This document shows, piece after piece, positions 45,996 to 56,079 of a stretch of 64,000 nt of DNA. Origin of the DNA: Mya arenaria (lineage: Eukaryota; Mollusca; Bivalvia; Myida; Myidae); assembly GCF_026914265.1 (NCBI RefSeq), contig NC_069133.1, positions 11,973,937 through 12,037,936 on the forward strand. The letters are read 5' to 3'. The notes beneath the pieces were generated by a model. It was not told the DNA's origin and did not search any database. It saw nothing but the letters and a program-made list of their open reading frames with translations. Numbering within the stretch: position 1 is the first letter of the stretch; every line of letters begins with the position of its first letter. The position numbers and the translations under genes were made by a program.

Positions 45996-48115
45996 ATCGA
46001 GTGTTCCTGCGGCACCCTGTCCCTTTCCTGCGGAACTCTGTCCCTTTCCTGTGGCATCATGTCCCTTTCCTGCGGAACCCTGTCCCTTTCCTGTGGCATC
46101 CTGTCCCTTTCCTGCGGCACCCTGTCCTTTTCCTGCGGCACCCTGATCCTTTCCTGCGGCACCCTGTCCAGGTCGCATCGAGTTTCCTGCGGCACCCTGT
46201 CCCTTTCCTGCGGCCCCGTGTCCCTTCCTGTGGCACCCTGTCCCTTTCCTGCACCCTGTCTTTTTCCTGCAGCACCCTGATCCTTTCCTGCGGCACCCTG
46301 TCCAGTCGCATCGAGTTTTCCTGCGGCACACTCTCCCTTTCCTGTGGCACCCTCTCCCTTTCCTGCTGCACTATGTCCCTTTTCTGCGGCACACTGTCTC
46401 TTTCCTGCGAAATCCTCTCCCTTTCCTGTGGCACCCTGTCCCTTTCCTGCGGCACCCTGTCCTTTTCCTGCGGCACCCTGTCCTTTTCCTGCGGCACCCT
46501 GATCCTTTCCTGCGGCACCCTGTCCAGTCGCATCGAGTTTTCCTGCGGCACCCTCTCCCTTTCCTGCGGCACCCTCTCCCTTTCCTGCTGCACCCTGAAC
46601 CTTTTCTGCGGCACCCTGTCCCTTTCCTGCGGTATCCTGTCCCTTTCCTGCGGCACCCTATCCCTTTCCTGTAGTATCCTGTCTGTTTCCTGTGACACCC
46701 TGTCCCTTTCCTGCGGCACCCTCTCCCTTTCCTGCGGCACCCTCTCCCTTTCCTGCTGCACCCTGAACCTTTTCTGCGGCACCCTGTCCCTTTCCTGCGG
46801 TATCCTGTCCCTTTCCTGCGGCACCCTATCCCTTTCCTGTAGTATCCTGTCTGTTTCCTGTGACACCCTGTCCCTTTCCTGCGGCACCCTGTCCCTTTCC
46901 TGCGGCACCCTGTCCCTATCCTGCGTCACCCTGTCCCTTGCCTGCGTCACCCTGTCCCTTTCCTGCGGTATCCTGTCCCTTTCCCGGCACCCTGTCCCTT
47001 TCTTGTGGCACCTTGTCCCTTTCCTGCGGAACCGTGACCCTTTCCTGCGACAACCTGACCATTTCCTGCGGAACCCTGTCCCTTGCCTGCGGCACCTTGT
47101 CCCTTTCCTGCGGCACCCTGAGCCTTTCCTGCGACACCCTGTTCCTTGCATGCGGCACCCTGTCCATTTCCTTTGGCACCCTGTCCCTTTCCTGTGGCAC
47201 CCTGTCCCTTTCCTGCGGCACCCTGTCCCTTTCCTGCGGCACCCTGTTTCGTTCCTGTAATACCCTGTCCCTTTCCTGTGGCACCCTGACCCTTTCCTGC
47301 CTCACCCTGACCCTTTCCTGCGGCACCCTGTTCCGTTCCTGTGGTACCCTGTCCCTTTCCTGTGGCACCTTGACCCTTTCCTGCGGCACCCTGACCCTTT
47401 CCTGCGGAGCCCTGTCAGTTGACTGCGGCACCCTGTCCCTTTCCTGTTGCACCCTGTCCCTTTCCTGCGGCACCCTGACCCTTTCCTGCGACACCCTGTC
47501 CCTTGCCCGCGGAGCCCTGTCCCTTTCCTGCGGCACCCTGTCCCTTTCCTGCGGCACCCTGTCCCTTTCCTGCAGCACCCTGTCCCTTTCCTGCGATACC
47601 CTGTCCCTTTCCTGCGGAGCCCTGTCCCTTTCCTGCAGCACCCTGTCCCTTTCCTGCGATACCCTGTCCCTTTCCTGCGGAACCCTGTTCCTCTCCTGCG
47701 GCACCCTGTCCCTTTCCTGCGATAGCCTGTCCCTTTCCTGCGGAACCCTGTACCTTTCCTGCAGCACCCTGTCCCTTTCCTGCGGCACCTTGTCCCTTTC
47801 CTGCGATACACTGTCCCTTTCCTGTGGAACCCTGTCCCTCTCATGCGGCACCCTGTCCCTTTCCTGCGATACCCTGTCCCTTTCCTGCGGAACCCTGTAC
47901 TTTTCCTGCAGCACCCTGTCCCTTTCCTGCGGCACCCTGTCCCGTTCCTGCGGCACCCTGACCCTTTCCTGTGGAACCCTGTCCCTTGCCCGCGGAGCCC
48001 TGTCCCTTGCCTGCGGCACCCTGATCCTTTTCTGTGGCACCCTGTCCCTTTCTGGTGGCACCTTGTTCCGTTCCTGTGGTACCCTGTCCCTTTTCTGCAG
48101 GACACCATGTCCCTT
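45996..48115. repeat. 21-bp minisatellite inside the fossil, array 1
   Basis: About 100 copies of 'ccctgtccctttcctgcggca' with single-base variants. Internal higher-order duplication: the pattern around 46,550-46,700 recurs about 180 bp later. Occasional 'gtcgcatcgagtttt' spacers occur only near the fossil edge, showing where the repeat was seeded. The period of seven codons keeps both strands open for over 400 codons (minus strand: RDRVPQE heptads; plus strand: CGTLSLS heptads). Confidence 0.95.
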
Positions 48116-48385
48116 TTTTTTCAGCACCATTTCATTTCTATAACCTGGCTAACTAAACCCCATGTGAAATGTAAAGCAAATAGATATATTAATATAAAAG
48201 CTGAATAATGGTTTTTTTTGTAAAAAACAAAGAACAACGTCGTAATGATTTTTTACAGGCAACTTTGAAAGTGTCTACCAACATCTGCAAAGTTTGGTTT
48301 TTGTCCTGCTTAGATGAGCAACCATATTATTGAACGGAGTGTATATAATTCCTAAAATAACAGTTTAAATCAAAACACAACATAA
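48116..48385. other. Unit C upstream DNA
   Basis: Nearly identical to 58,090-58,350 in unit D and, from 48,250, similar to unit B from 37,140 ('caactttgaaagtgt', 'gatgagcaacca'). No gene. Confidence 0.6.
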
Positions 48386-48542
48386 TAATTAATGGATTAT
48401 TTTAGACAAAACCTCAGAACTATTATTTGCGTACGTAATAGGTTTAGTTAGCCAAGCATAGACGGACGTCTCCTATAAATTTGAGATTCAGCCTCGTTAC
48501 CATATCGCCTCGTGGAGTAAGCGAAAAATTATCTACCATACG
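48386..48542 (+). promoter_or_regulatory. Promoter and 5' non-coding exon of peptide gene C
   Basis: TATAAAT at 48,474-48,480, preceded by TAATTAATGGATTA (from 48,386) and 'ggtttagttagccaagcata'. Donor candidates GTAAGC (48,517) and GTAAGG (48,542). The leader intron to exon 2 would be about 3.36 kb, the longest of the four because of inserted DNA. Confidence 0.65.
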
Positions 48543-48904
48543 TAAGGCATTTTTATTAACGTATGTAATTCGAGAACGCTGTGTTTTTAACATTGGCATA
48601 ACTAAAGCAAGTTTCTGAGGATGTGTTGAATTTAAGTTTTATAGTTTTATAGTAATATTGCTCAGAATTACATTTTGTTTGAGTTTGATTTGATTTGAAT
48701 TAATTGAAAAAGGATTTATCAATTTTATTTGTATCAAATGTGTTCATATCTTATAGAAATGATTCAACATAGTTTGACATTTCTATGTAATATATTGCAT
48801 TAATCCTCTTAGGTTGCCGCTGTATTCATATCAATACATTTGCAATAGTCTTTGATAATGGTTAAAATCACTTTTGAAACAAAGGGATGGCATTATTTTT
48901 TCAA

Positions 48905-49040
48905 AATACTCAAAATATTCGACTTTTAAATTTCATATTACTCAAAATATTCGACTTTTAAATTTCATATTACTCAAAATATTCGACTTTTAAATTTCAT
49001 ATTACTCAAAATATTCGACTTTTAAATTTCATATTGATCG
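48905..49040. repeat. 32-bp short tandem repeat
   Basis: Four copies of 'caaaatattcgacttttaaa' plus 'tttcatattact'; unit B has a single copy at about 37,742. Confidence 0.85.
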
Positions 49041-49461
49041 ATGTTTTACGTGCCGTACTTAATGGTTGAAGCGCCAATGTATTGGGCGTATAGATTAGTT
49101 CCTGAAAACAAATTACTAATTTTGATAATTTTTATTATTTTTGGCGTAAGCGTTACATTGCTTTAACTGTGCTGAAAGAGGTTCGCGGGCATTTGCGTTT
49201 TTGATTAGATTGCACAGTATTTAACAATGCAGATTTCGTTTTATTATGAAATTAAATTTTAATCGTATGCATGAATCACCAAAAAGAACAGCAAAAGATT
49301 TGCTTGTGGATGACATAGCTTATCTCTTAGTCAAAGAGCACAATTGAAACTGATAACTTATGACTAAACTATGAAGCTGGTACTGTAAGTCTTTAAATTG
49401 ATACTCGTATTTATGATCAATAAAACAAACATATTTTGAGTGATAAACCTTTAAAAAAAAA

Positions 49462-49970
49462 TGCACTTTTACTACCAAATAAGATTTACCACATTTGATA
49501 ATAATATTGTTTTAATTTTACAAAAAGAATATATAAATGTCGAAAACAATCGTTCGTATGAAAGATACCGAGTTTGATTTGAAAGAAATTAACATAAATC
49601 ACGGTATTTTTACCTTGTGAGACTATGGTAGACCACAGTAAATCGTTTAGCATTCATCAATCATTTAATATATTTGCGCTTTCTGCTATATAATACACGG
49701 TTACAACCTTCTTATCAGTTATTAATAATTTCCATAAATGTATTATTTAGTAAGTAGTTGAAGGTTTGTCAGTCAAAATTAATGTTTGTTACACATGTGT
49801 ATGAGGTGATTTTGAATAAGTGTGTCACTTTAACAAGTTACTAAATAATGCTTACACGGAAAATATCAATTACTGATAACAAGATTGTAACAGTGTATTT
49901 AATAGCTGAAAATAAACCTTGTGGATCCTAAAAAGATTTTCGGAGATCAACGACCGTCTCCGTAAAAGCG
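49462..49970. repeat. M1 element and inverted partial copy
   Basis: 49,462-49,830 matches 185-551 at the window start in the same orientation. 49,870-49,970 is an inverted fragment ('ttactgataacaagattgta') that also occurs near 38,180 in unit B, so the fragment predates the B/C split while the full copy came later. Confidence 0.65.
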
Positions 49971-51192
49971 TTCAGGTGATATCGAAAATGCTCGTAAATC
50001 CCCTTGACCACAGCTTTCATACTAATTAAAAAGCGATTAAAACAAAACGGATGCAACAGGATTGTGAATTATGTCAAGTTCAGTATTTAAACATGTTGCT
50101 TTACTGACAAACCTCAAGACAAAGAGGAGTGAATATGCGCTGGTGACACTTTCGGACACGTTCTACTGCGATTCACTCGAACGCTCCAGATTATTCTGGA
50201 AGGGCAACGTAATATTTTAAAATAACAACGCTAATTCTAACTTCTTTAAATGAATGCATGCATTTAATTATATATAATACAAATGATCTTTAATACGAAC
50301 TATCCTTGCGATGTATCCATGTCTTTCTTTTTGCGTGGTACTTCTCGTGTGTTGGCGTTTCGCCTTGTGATTTTATTTGTCGAACAAGGTCGAAGATGGC
50401 GGGCGATTTGAAAGGACATGGAAATATCGAGTTCTCTGCACCTTTCTTTCATATTATACACGTTTTATTTTTCAAAAGAAGCATTGTTATCGATTTTAAT
50501 CATTCTTCTCAGGAAATGAAATCGTGGTAATGCTTATTTGAGAGGAAGAGCGCATCTTTAAGATTCGTATTCAGTTATGGGAGTAGTCTCTGATTTTTCG
50601 ATTAGTGTTTAATATATTGTCATGACGACAATGTTCAGTGCTACCATGGAAGCCCTTGGAAATCTTTCCATTGAAAAAAAAAAGTTCACGGGCAATAATG
50701 AATGTAATCGAAAATATTTGAGTGGCCCCAAACTGTGACCGACAAGTGTTTGTCATAACCTAAGAATAGGTTATGAAAATTGATGATTTTTTTAATGGAA
50801 TTAGCTTGTTCCATAACAGTAACTGATCAACAAATATTACTAGGATATACGACTAGGCTTTCATCTCGCTAGTTAATTGCTATTGTAAAATTGATTCAAT
50901 AAAACCCGATATTGGCTGAGGACGTTTTGACTATTCGTGTGTGTTATTTTTGGTAAGGTTTTTTAGTCATCATATTTCAAATTTAAGCGTAAGCATCTTG
51001 AATTATCTATTCCCCTCTTCTCTACATCAATGTTTATTTTAGATTCTTCAGCTTGCTTTCAAATTCTCATTTACGTTGCAACCTCATGAACGTATTGAAT
51101 TAATTTGCACTATTTTAAACCGCATAACACCTTGTGCCCCCTTTGTAACCCCGGATCATATATTCTTTAACATGCCATGTCAAAAAGTAGAT

Positions 51193-51345
51193 CAGCGGTG
51201 GTATTCAATATGCGACTTAGGTAAATCTTATACTCAAACAACATTGACTTCATTGAACTGTATTTGTCAGTTATTAATAACAAGTTATCCGATTAGCTAC
51301 ATCGTTCTTAGATCCAGTTAAGACCAATGTTTAATACCAGCCCAG
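51193..51345. mobile_element. MITE M4, copy 2
   Basis: 'ggtggtattcaatatgcgac' to 'tttaataccagcccag', matching 42,005-42,156 over its whole length including 'tcagttattaataacaagt' and 'gatccagttaagaccaat'. Confidence 0.8.
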
Positions 51346-51372
51346 ACGACACATGCCATGCGTTCAGTAAAC

Positions 51373-51513
51373 ATGTCTGCGGCGAACGTTTGCTGTTTGG
51401 TTCCCCGCTTGAGTGTATGGGCTGCGTTGAAACAGGGATACAAAACAAAACGTTTACGAGAGTTCTTCACTAGTCGCGTCTTAATCAATACTCCAGAAGA
51501 AAAGGAATTATAA
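51373..51513 (+). other. Small open frame of 46 codons, doubtful
   Basis: Begins MSAANVCCLVPRLSVWAALK and ends in a charged stretch (KRLREFF, TPEEKEL). The matching sequence in unit D (from about 58,908) has a one-base length change that destroys the frame, so it is not under visible constraint there. Not recognised; possibly a decayed gene piece. Confidence 0.2.
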
Positions 51514-51900
51514 AAAAACTTGACATGTTGAAATGACCCAAAATTGCCTACATATTTTCACATTGCTTCGTTTTAACGGTAGCGGCAAAAACATATTCGC
51601 TTGAAAGGGGAGTGCCTTGTCAGGTAGCAAAGTATATTTCAACCATGATATACGTCACTATCATTTATTTGGAAGTAAATTTAAAAAATAAACGTTCGCT
51701 TAGCTTTGGTAGGCCTGTAATTTTCATAAGGACCCCTCCCCCAAAAAAATAAAAATAAAAAAAATAAAAAAAATACAAAAAAATATTAATAATATATAAA
51801 CAAGGTCAACTTTAATTTCACTCAAATCAAGGTAATTACAAGAATAATCTTGGTTACAATTTAATTTAGCCAGATGGCATTCTTTCATTCACACAGCACC

Positions 51901-52766
51901 ATGAAGACCCATATGATTGCGGCCGTCCTGGCGGTGTGTATCCTTCTAGCGGCCCTTTCGCCCACGGCGGAAGCTCAGATGTTTGGTTATGGAGGCGGAA
52001 GAAGACGATGGGGACGCCGTTGGGGAAGAAGGTACTTTGGCTGGCCCAGATATGGCTATCGACGTAAGTTGGTTTAACTTTGTGCAGTTTACTTCTTTTG
52101 GCAGTTTGGTTGTAAAAAGCAGATAAAGGATAAACTATATAACCACGTTAAGATCTACTTACTCTCTGACGATGTAAAAACAGTATTTAAAGGCGCACGC
52201 TGTAGGTTGATGTAATACGTTTTAATTTTACTTTAATGCATTATCATGTTAAACTCATTTTACTATAATGATAACAACAAAAAGGTGTATGATTTAAGTA
52301 CAGATAAAAATACCAGCCTTAATAAATGTGTGTGTTCTTTTTATTTAATAAAATTTGGGACCATCTGGTGTCTAGTTTTAAATGAAATGAGAAGAACTCG
52401 GAACATATACAACTTGTTACTTAAAGTGACACTCTTAATCAAAATAAATACATACACATGTATAACAAACATAAATTTTAAGTGATGCATCTTTAAATAC
52501 TTACTGAATAATGCATTTTTGTAATCGTGTATTTTAAAGCTGAAAATGCAGAAATATTAAGTGATTGGTGAGTGCTAAAAGATTTACTGTGATCTGCTAT
52601 AGTCTCATAAGGTAGAAAAACTATGTTATATATATGATATTTAAACAAAGTAATGATTAAACAAATAACTTTGACTTATCTCTGTATCCGTTTTTCTCTA
52701 TCCTCAGGTTACAGTTGGGGATATCCGTGGAGATATCCGTGGTATAGACGATACTACTATTACTAA
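51901..52766 (+). CDS. Secreted Arg/Trp/Tyr-rich cationic peptide, copy C
   Basis: Coding exons 51,901-52,063 and 52,708-52,766 give 73 residues. The ATG lies 4 nt after the acceptor CATTCACACAG; an in-frame ATG at 51,874 falls in the intron and is rejected. The donor is CGAC|GTAAGT and the acceptor CTCAG|GT; an Arg codon is split after its first base (Gly in A and B). Signal peptide: residues 1-25, ending AEA. The mature 48 residues start QMFGYGGGRRRWGRRWGRRY and end with WYRRYYYY. I count 13 Arg, 12 Tyr and 6 Trp, no Lys, Cys, Asp or Glu; net charge about +13. The Leu/Gly block of A and B is missing. Such Arg/Trp content is typical of membrane-active antimicrobial peptides, but nucleic-acid or mineral binding is equally possible. 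Confidence 0.82.
52424..52625. repeat. M1 element, inverted, truncated, in gene C intron
   Basis: 'gtgacactcttaatcaaaat' is the inverted M1 end; the body continues through 'tgattggtgagtgctaaaag'. The far end is missing here but present in gene D intron (59,908-60,232). Confidence 0.65.
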
Positions 52767-52873
52767 ATAATGGAAAGAAACTATGTTGTCGTTGAGGCCT
52801 CTTTTTCTAAATAATGGAAAGAAACTATGTTGTCGTTTCTACTGTCATATATAAACACTTGAATCAAAATAAA
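52767..52873 (+). terminator. Gene C 3' untranslated region with 44-bp duplication and AATAAA
   Basis: The sequence from the stop codon ('ctaaataatggaaagaaact') is repeated after 44 bp, and the second copy follows 'ggcctctttttctaa', which is the exact end of the gene B coding region. AATAAA lies at 52,868-52,873. Confidence 0.75.
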
Positions 52874-53272
52874 CGAATGGCTGACAATGGATTAGTGTTG
52901 TTGTTTTATTCGTTCTATCCAACATGTCCGAATTTAAATGAATTACCTATCTCGTATCGGACTTCTTTAACTGTCCGTTCGAGTTGGATGCATTTAACTG
53001 GCCACTGTCGAAGTCTCCTTAAACCTTTTAACGCATAAATCATGGAACATCGCACACATTACACAGTATAAGGAAACTGGCGTGAAAAACACACACGTAC
53101 GCAAGCACGCACGCCCGCACATATCTCCTTTTAATTTCAACAGGATTGAGCTAGGCTATCGTTTTTGTTTCGGTACGATTTGTGTTTAACAATCTTAATA
53201 ATTTAAGGGCTTTAAAAGAAATCTATCTTGTGTGAAAACAAAATTTTATTGAACAAAATCAAGAATAAGAAA
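52874..53272. other. Unit C 3' flank
   Basis: Nearly identical to 60,475-60,868 in unit D. A variable CA-rich run (about 53,083-53,122) is followed by 'ggattgagctaggctatcgt'. The 74-codon frame at 52,814 is the 3' untranslated region read through. Confidence 0.6.
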
Positions 53273-53661
53273 CAGCGTGTGTATACCACGTGATAAATTA
53301 CGTCACCATTGCTACGTCGGAAAGCAACATTTTGCTTGGAATGAAGACTTAAATCAAGTTTACTTTTCTTTTTCTGCACCATTTTAAGAGAAACAAATGG
53401 CCGTCTTCCTTTTATTAGGCAACAAGTTTCCTCAATTCGACAAACCTGTTTCCAAATTATGTTTTGACAGTGCTCTATCAGTCGGTGGTTTTGGGAAAAG
53501 GTTTGTCGAAGTGTTTGAAAAAACTTAATTCTCAATCAAACTCCGGTAAAAGACCGAATATGGGCACCGTTAGTGGTATAGACTGCACTTTGTTTCATTT
53601 AAAATGGTGAAGAAATAGTAAAGTAACATTCGGTTATTTAGTACGTGGTATACACACACTG
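53273..53661. mobile_element. CAGTGTG MITE, copy in unit C
   Basis: CAGCGTGTGTATACCACGTG to 'acgtggtatacacacactg', 389 bp. AATAAGAAA stands directly outside both ends (53,264-53,272 and 53,662-53,670), a 9-bp target duplication. The inner foldback ('gcaccattttaagagaaaca' against 'tgtttcatttaaaatggtg') is kept. The minus-strand frame at 53,212-53,535 is incidental. Confidence 0.85.
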
Positions 53662-53689
53662 AATAAGAAATTTGTGAGGTAAGCTTATA

Positions 53690-54252
53690 ATGCTCGTTAC
53701 GCTTAAGAAATTGGCGTCTGACACACCCCTAACATACTTTTGACACTCAACTACAACAAAAAAAATCACGCTCCTAACAAATTCATATCACTCTCCTAAC
53801 ACTATTCTATCACACTCGTAACACACTTCTAACAAATTCATATCACTCTTCTAACACTCTTCTATCAGTCTTCTATCACTCTCCTAACATACTTCTAACA
53901 AATTCATATCACTCTCCTAACACTCTTCTACCACACTCCTAACACACTTCTAACAAATTCATAACACTCTTCTATCACTTTCCTAACACATTTCTAACAA
54001 ATTAACAAATACATATCACTCTCCTAACACTGTTCTATCACACTCCTAACATTCTCATATCGCATTCCTACCACTCACCTTGTACATTCCTAACATTCTC
54101 ATATCGCACTCCTTCCACTCTCATAACACACTCCTAACATTCTCATATTGCACTCCTACCACTCTCCTAACACACTCCTAACATTCTCATATTGCACTCC
54201 TACCACTCTCCTAACACACTCCTAACATTCTCATATCGCACTCCTTCCACTA
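53690..54252. repeat. CACTCCTAACA satellite, array 1
   Basis: Subunits of about 11 bp ('cactcctaaca', 'cattctcatat', 'cgcactcctac', 'cactctcctaa') combine into a 44-bp unit in the right half; the left half is more irregular. The array stops abruptly at 54,252, where Ty3/Gypsy fossil sequence begins mid-element. Confidence 0.9.
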
Positions 54253-54255
54253 CTC

Positions 54256-56070
54256 ATCTCAGCCCCGTTTGTCATGCGAACATTCTCTGGTCTTCCTAAA
54301 TCTGGAGTTTCTCCTCTATGCAGTTCTTCACCACCTGTTTGACAAACGTCAGGTCTTCTTTCTACAACTTCATTAACTTCATCTTCTTTTCTTTCTTCTG
54401 TACCGGTACCTATTTCTATGACTCCACCTAACTCAGGTTCGTGGGCGTTTCCACGTTCATATGCTGTTATCACATAGTATCCTAAGTCGTCCTCTGAATT
54501 CTGTGTAACGTCACCTTTTCTTCTATCTTCCTTTTATTCTATCTCTTTATTATCACCAACATTACCTTCTTCAAAAGTCAATGTCTCCTTGGGTCCTACA
54601 TCAGCTGCAAGAACATTATCTTCATCATTCTCGAAATTAACAGGAACAAGGTGATTTCTGTGCAAAGTCTTCTCAACTCCAGTTTTTCTGTTTCTTATCT
54701 TATAAACTGGTATGTTCGCACAAGTCTGGTAGAAGCACCTTATCTTCGAATGTTATCTTTGCTGTTCTTGCCTTCTTATCAAAGTAGGTCTTCTGTTTTG
54801 TCTTTGCTTTGGCAGAATGTTTCCCAACTATTTCCTTTCTATTCTTCATTTTTTCTTTCAGGTCATCGTTGTACTCTGGATGTTGGATTTTTCGGCCTAT
54901 CATCTACATCTATTTCAAATGCTGCATCGACTGGTAGCTAAGGTTTTCTCCCAAACGTTAACTCGAACGGTGAGATCTTTGTCGTTTCATGTGGAGTGCA
55001 GTTGTAGGAATACACTAATGGAGCCACTTCTTCCAATCCCTTTCCTGCCAACTTTCCAAGGTACATAACATTCCCAAAGTGTACGATTCATCCTCTCTGT
55101 TATCCCATTGCCAATTGGATGGTATGGCGTCGTTCTGCTCTTCTTGTTCTCATGAGTTCACACAATTCCTTAATGATGTCTGACTCAAAGTTCGGTCCCT
55201 GATCGGAATTGATGGCACACCATAGTTTACGATGAAGTTGTTAAACAGAGCTTTCGCTGTGGTCTTAGCCGTATGGTTTCTGGTCGTTATCGCGGTTGCA
55301 AACTTTGTAAAGTGATCTGTCACCACTAGTATGTTAGAGATACCACCTTTGGACTGTTCAAGAGACAGGAAGTCCATACATACCATTTATAGGGTGTAAG
55401 TCGTGTTGTTGTTTATTAAAGGCGCTCTTATGTTGGCCTGAGTCTTTCTACGAAGACAATGATCGCATCTACTGATCCACTGAGCAACATCAGATATCAT
55501 GCCTGGCCAGAATATCGTTCTCGTAACGCGGTAAGAGTTCCCGGCCGGGGTGGCCAACATCGTAATGAAGTCCTCTGCGTACTTCTGATTTGTATGTAGT
55601 AGGTAGTATTAACTGATCTCTGGTGTTGTCGTCTTCATCATGAACTGTCTTGTAAAGAATGCATTGTTTTAACTTAAAGTTCTTTAAATGACCCTTCATG
55701 GTTATATCATTCCTGTCTGTACAATGTTTCGGTACCTGTTGATCGATCACCGCACGTCTCGACCGTTTTATCATCCAGTCTTCCCTCTGTGCCCTTCTCA
55801 CCTTTCTAACTTCCTTCTGAGCCATCGTCTGGCCTGGTATGTCTGTCGCTTCTACTATATTGATGTTCAGCACTGGTACTATGGTGATATATGGTACTGT
55901 GATCCTACCACATATAGCCTCAACAGTCTCCTCAACTACTGTGACATGTCTTTCTTCACCGGCATCTTTCACCTCATGTGGGTACCTGCTCATGCTATCA
56001 GCGACAGCATTCTTCAATCCTGCTCTATATTCATTTTCAAAGTCGTAGCAGCCCAATAGCCAATATTTGT
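54256..56070 (-). mobile_element. Ty3/Gypsy retrotransposon fossil, copy 2
   Basis: Matches 44,146-45,985 nearly base for base (offset about 10.1 kb). It shows the same parts from RNase H end to the integrase C-terminal region but lacks the outer tail and the LTR, because the duplication breakpoint lies inside the element. Broken in several places, like copy 1. Confidence 0.85.
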
Positions 56071-56079
56071 CCAGACGCA

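Larger units (their letters stand above)
50283..51660 (+). other. 1.4-kb insertion in gene C leader intron
   Basis: Absent from unit B, whose intron runs directly from the 'aatgaatgcatg' phrase to 'tttatttgga'. It holds two short open frames. The first, 50,396-50,530, begins MAGDLKGHGNIEF behind a good AAGATGG context. The second is at 51,373-51,513. It also holds an M4 MITE (51,193-51,345). No known protein is recognised. It might be a retrocopied or captured piece of another gene. Confidence 0.35.

Noticed and set aside
46001-48208. Several 260-430-codon Cys/Ser-, Pro- and Arg/Glu-rich frames
   Set aside because: 21-bp array read in all frames; no independent evidence of a gene.
51874-51900. 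Upstream in-frame ATG extending gene C by nine codons
   Set aside because: It lies before the conserved CAG acceptor, in the intron, and is not kept as a start in A, B or D.
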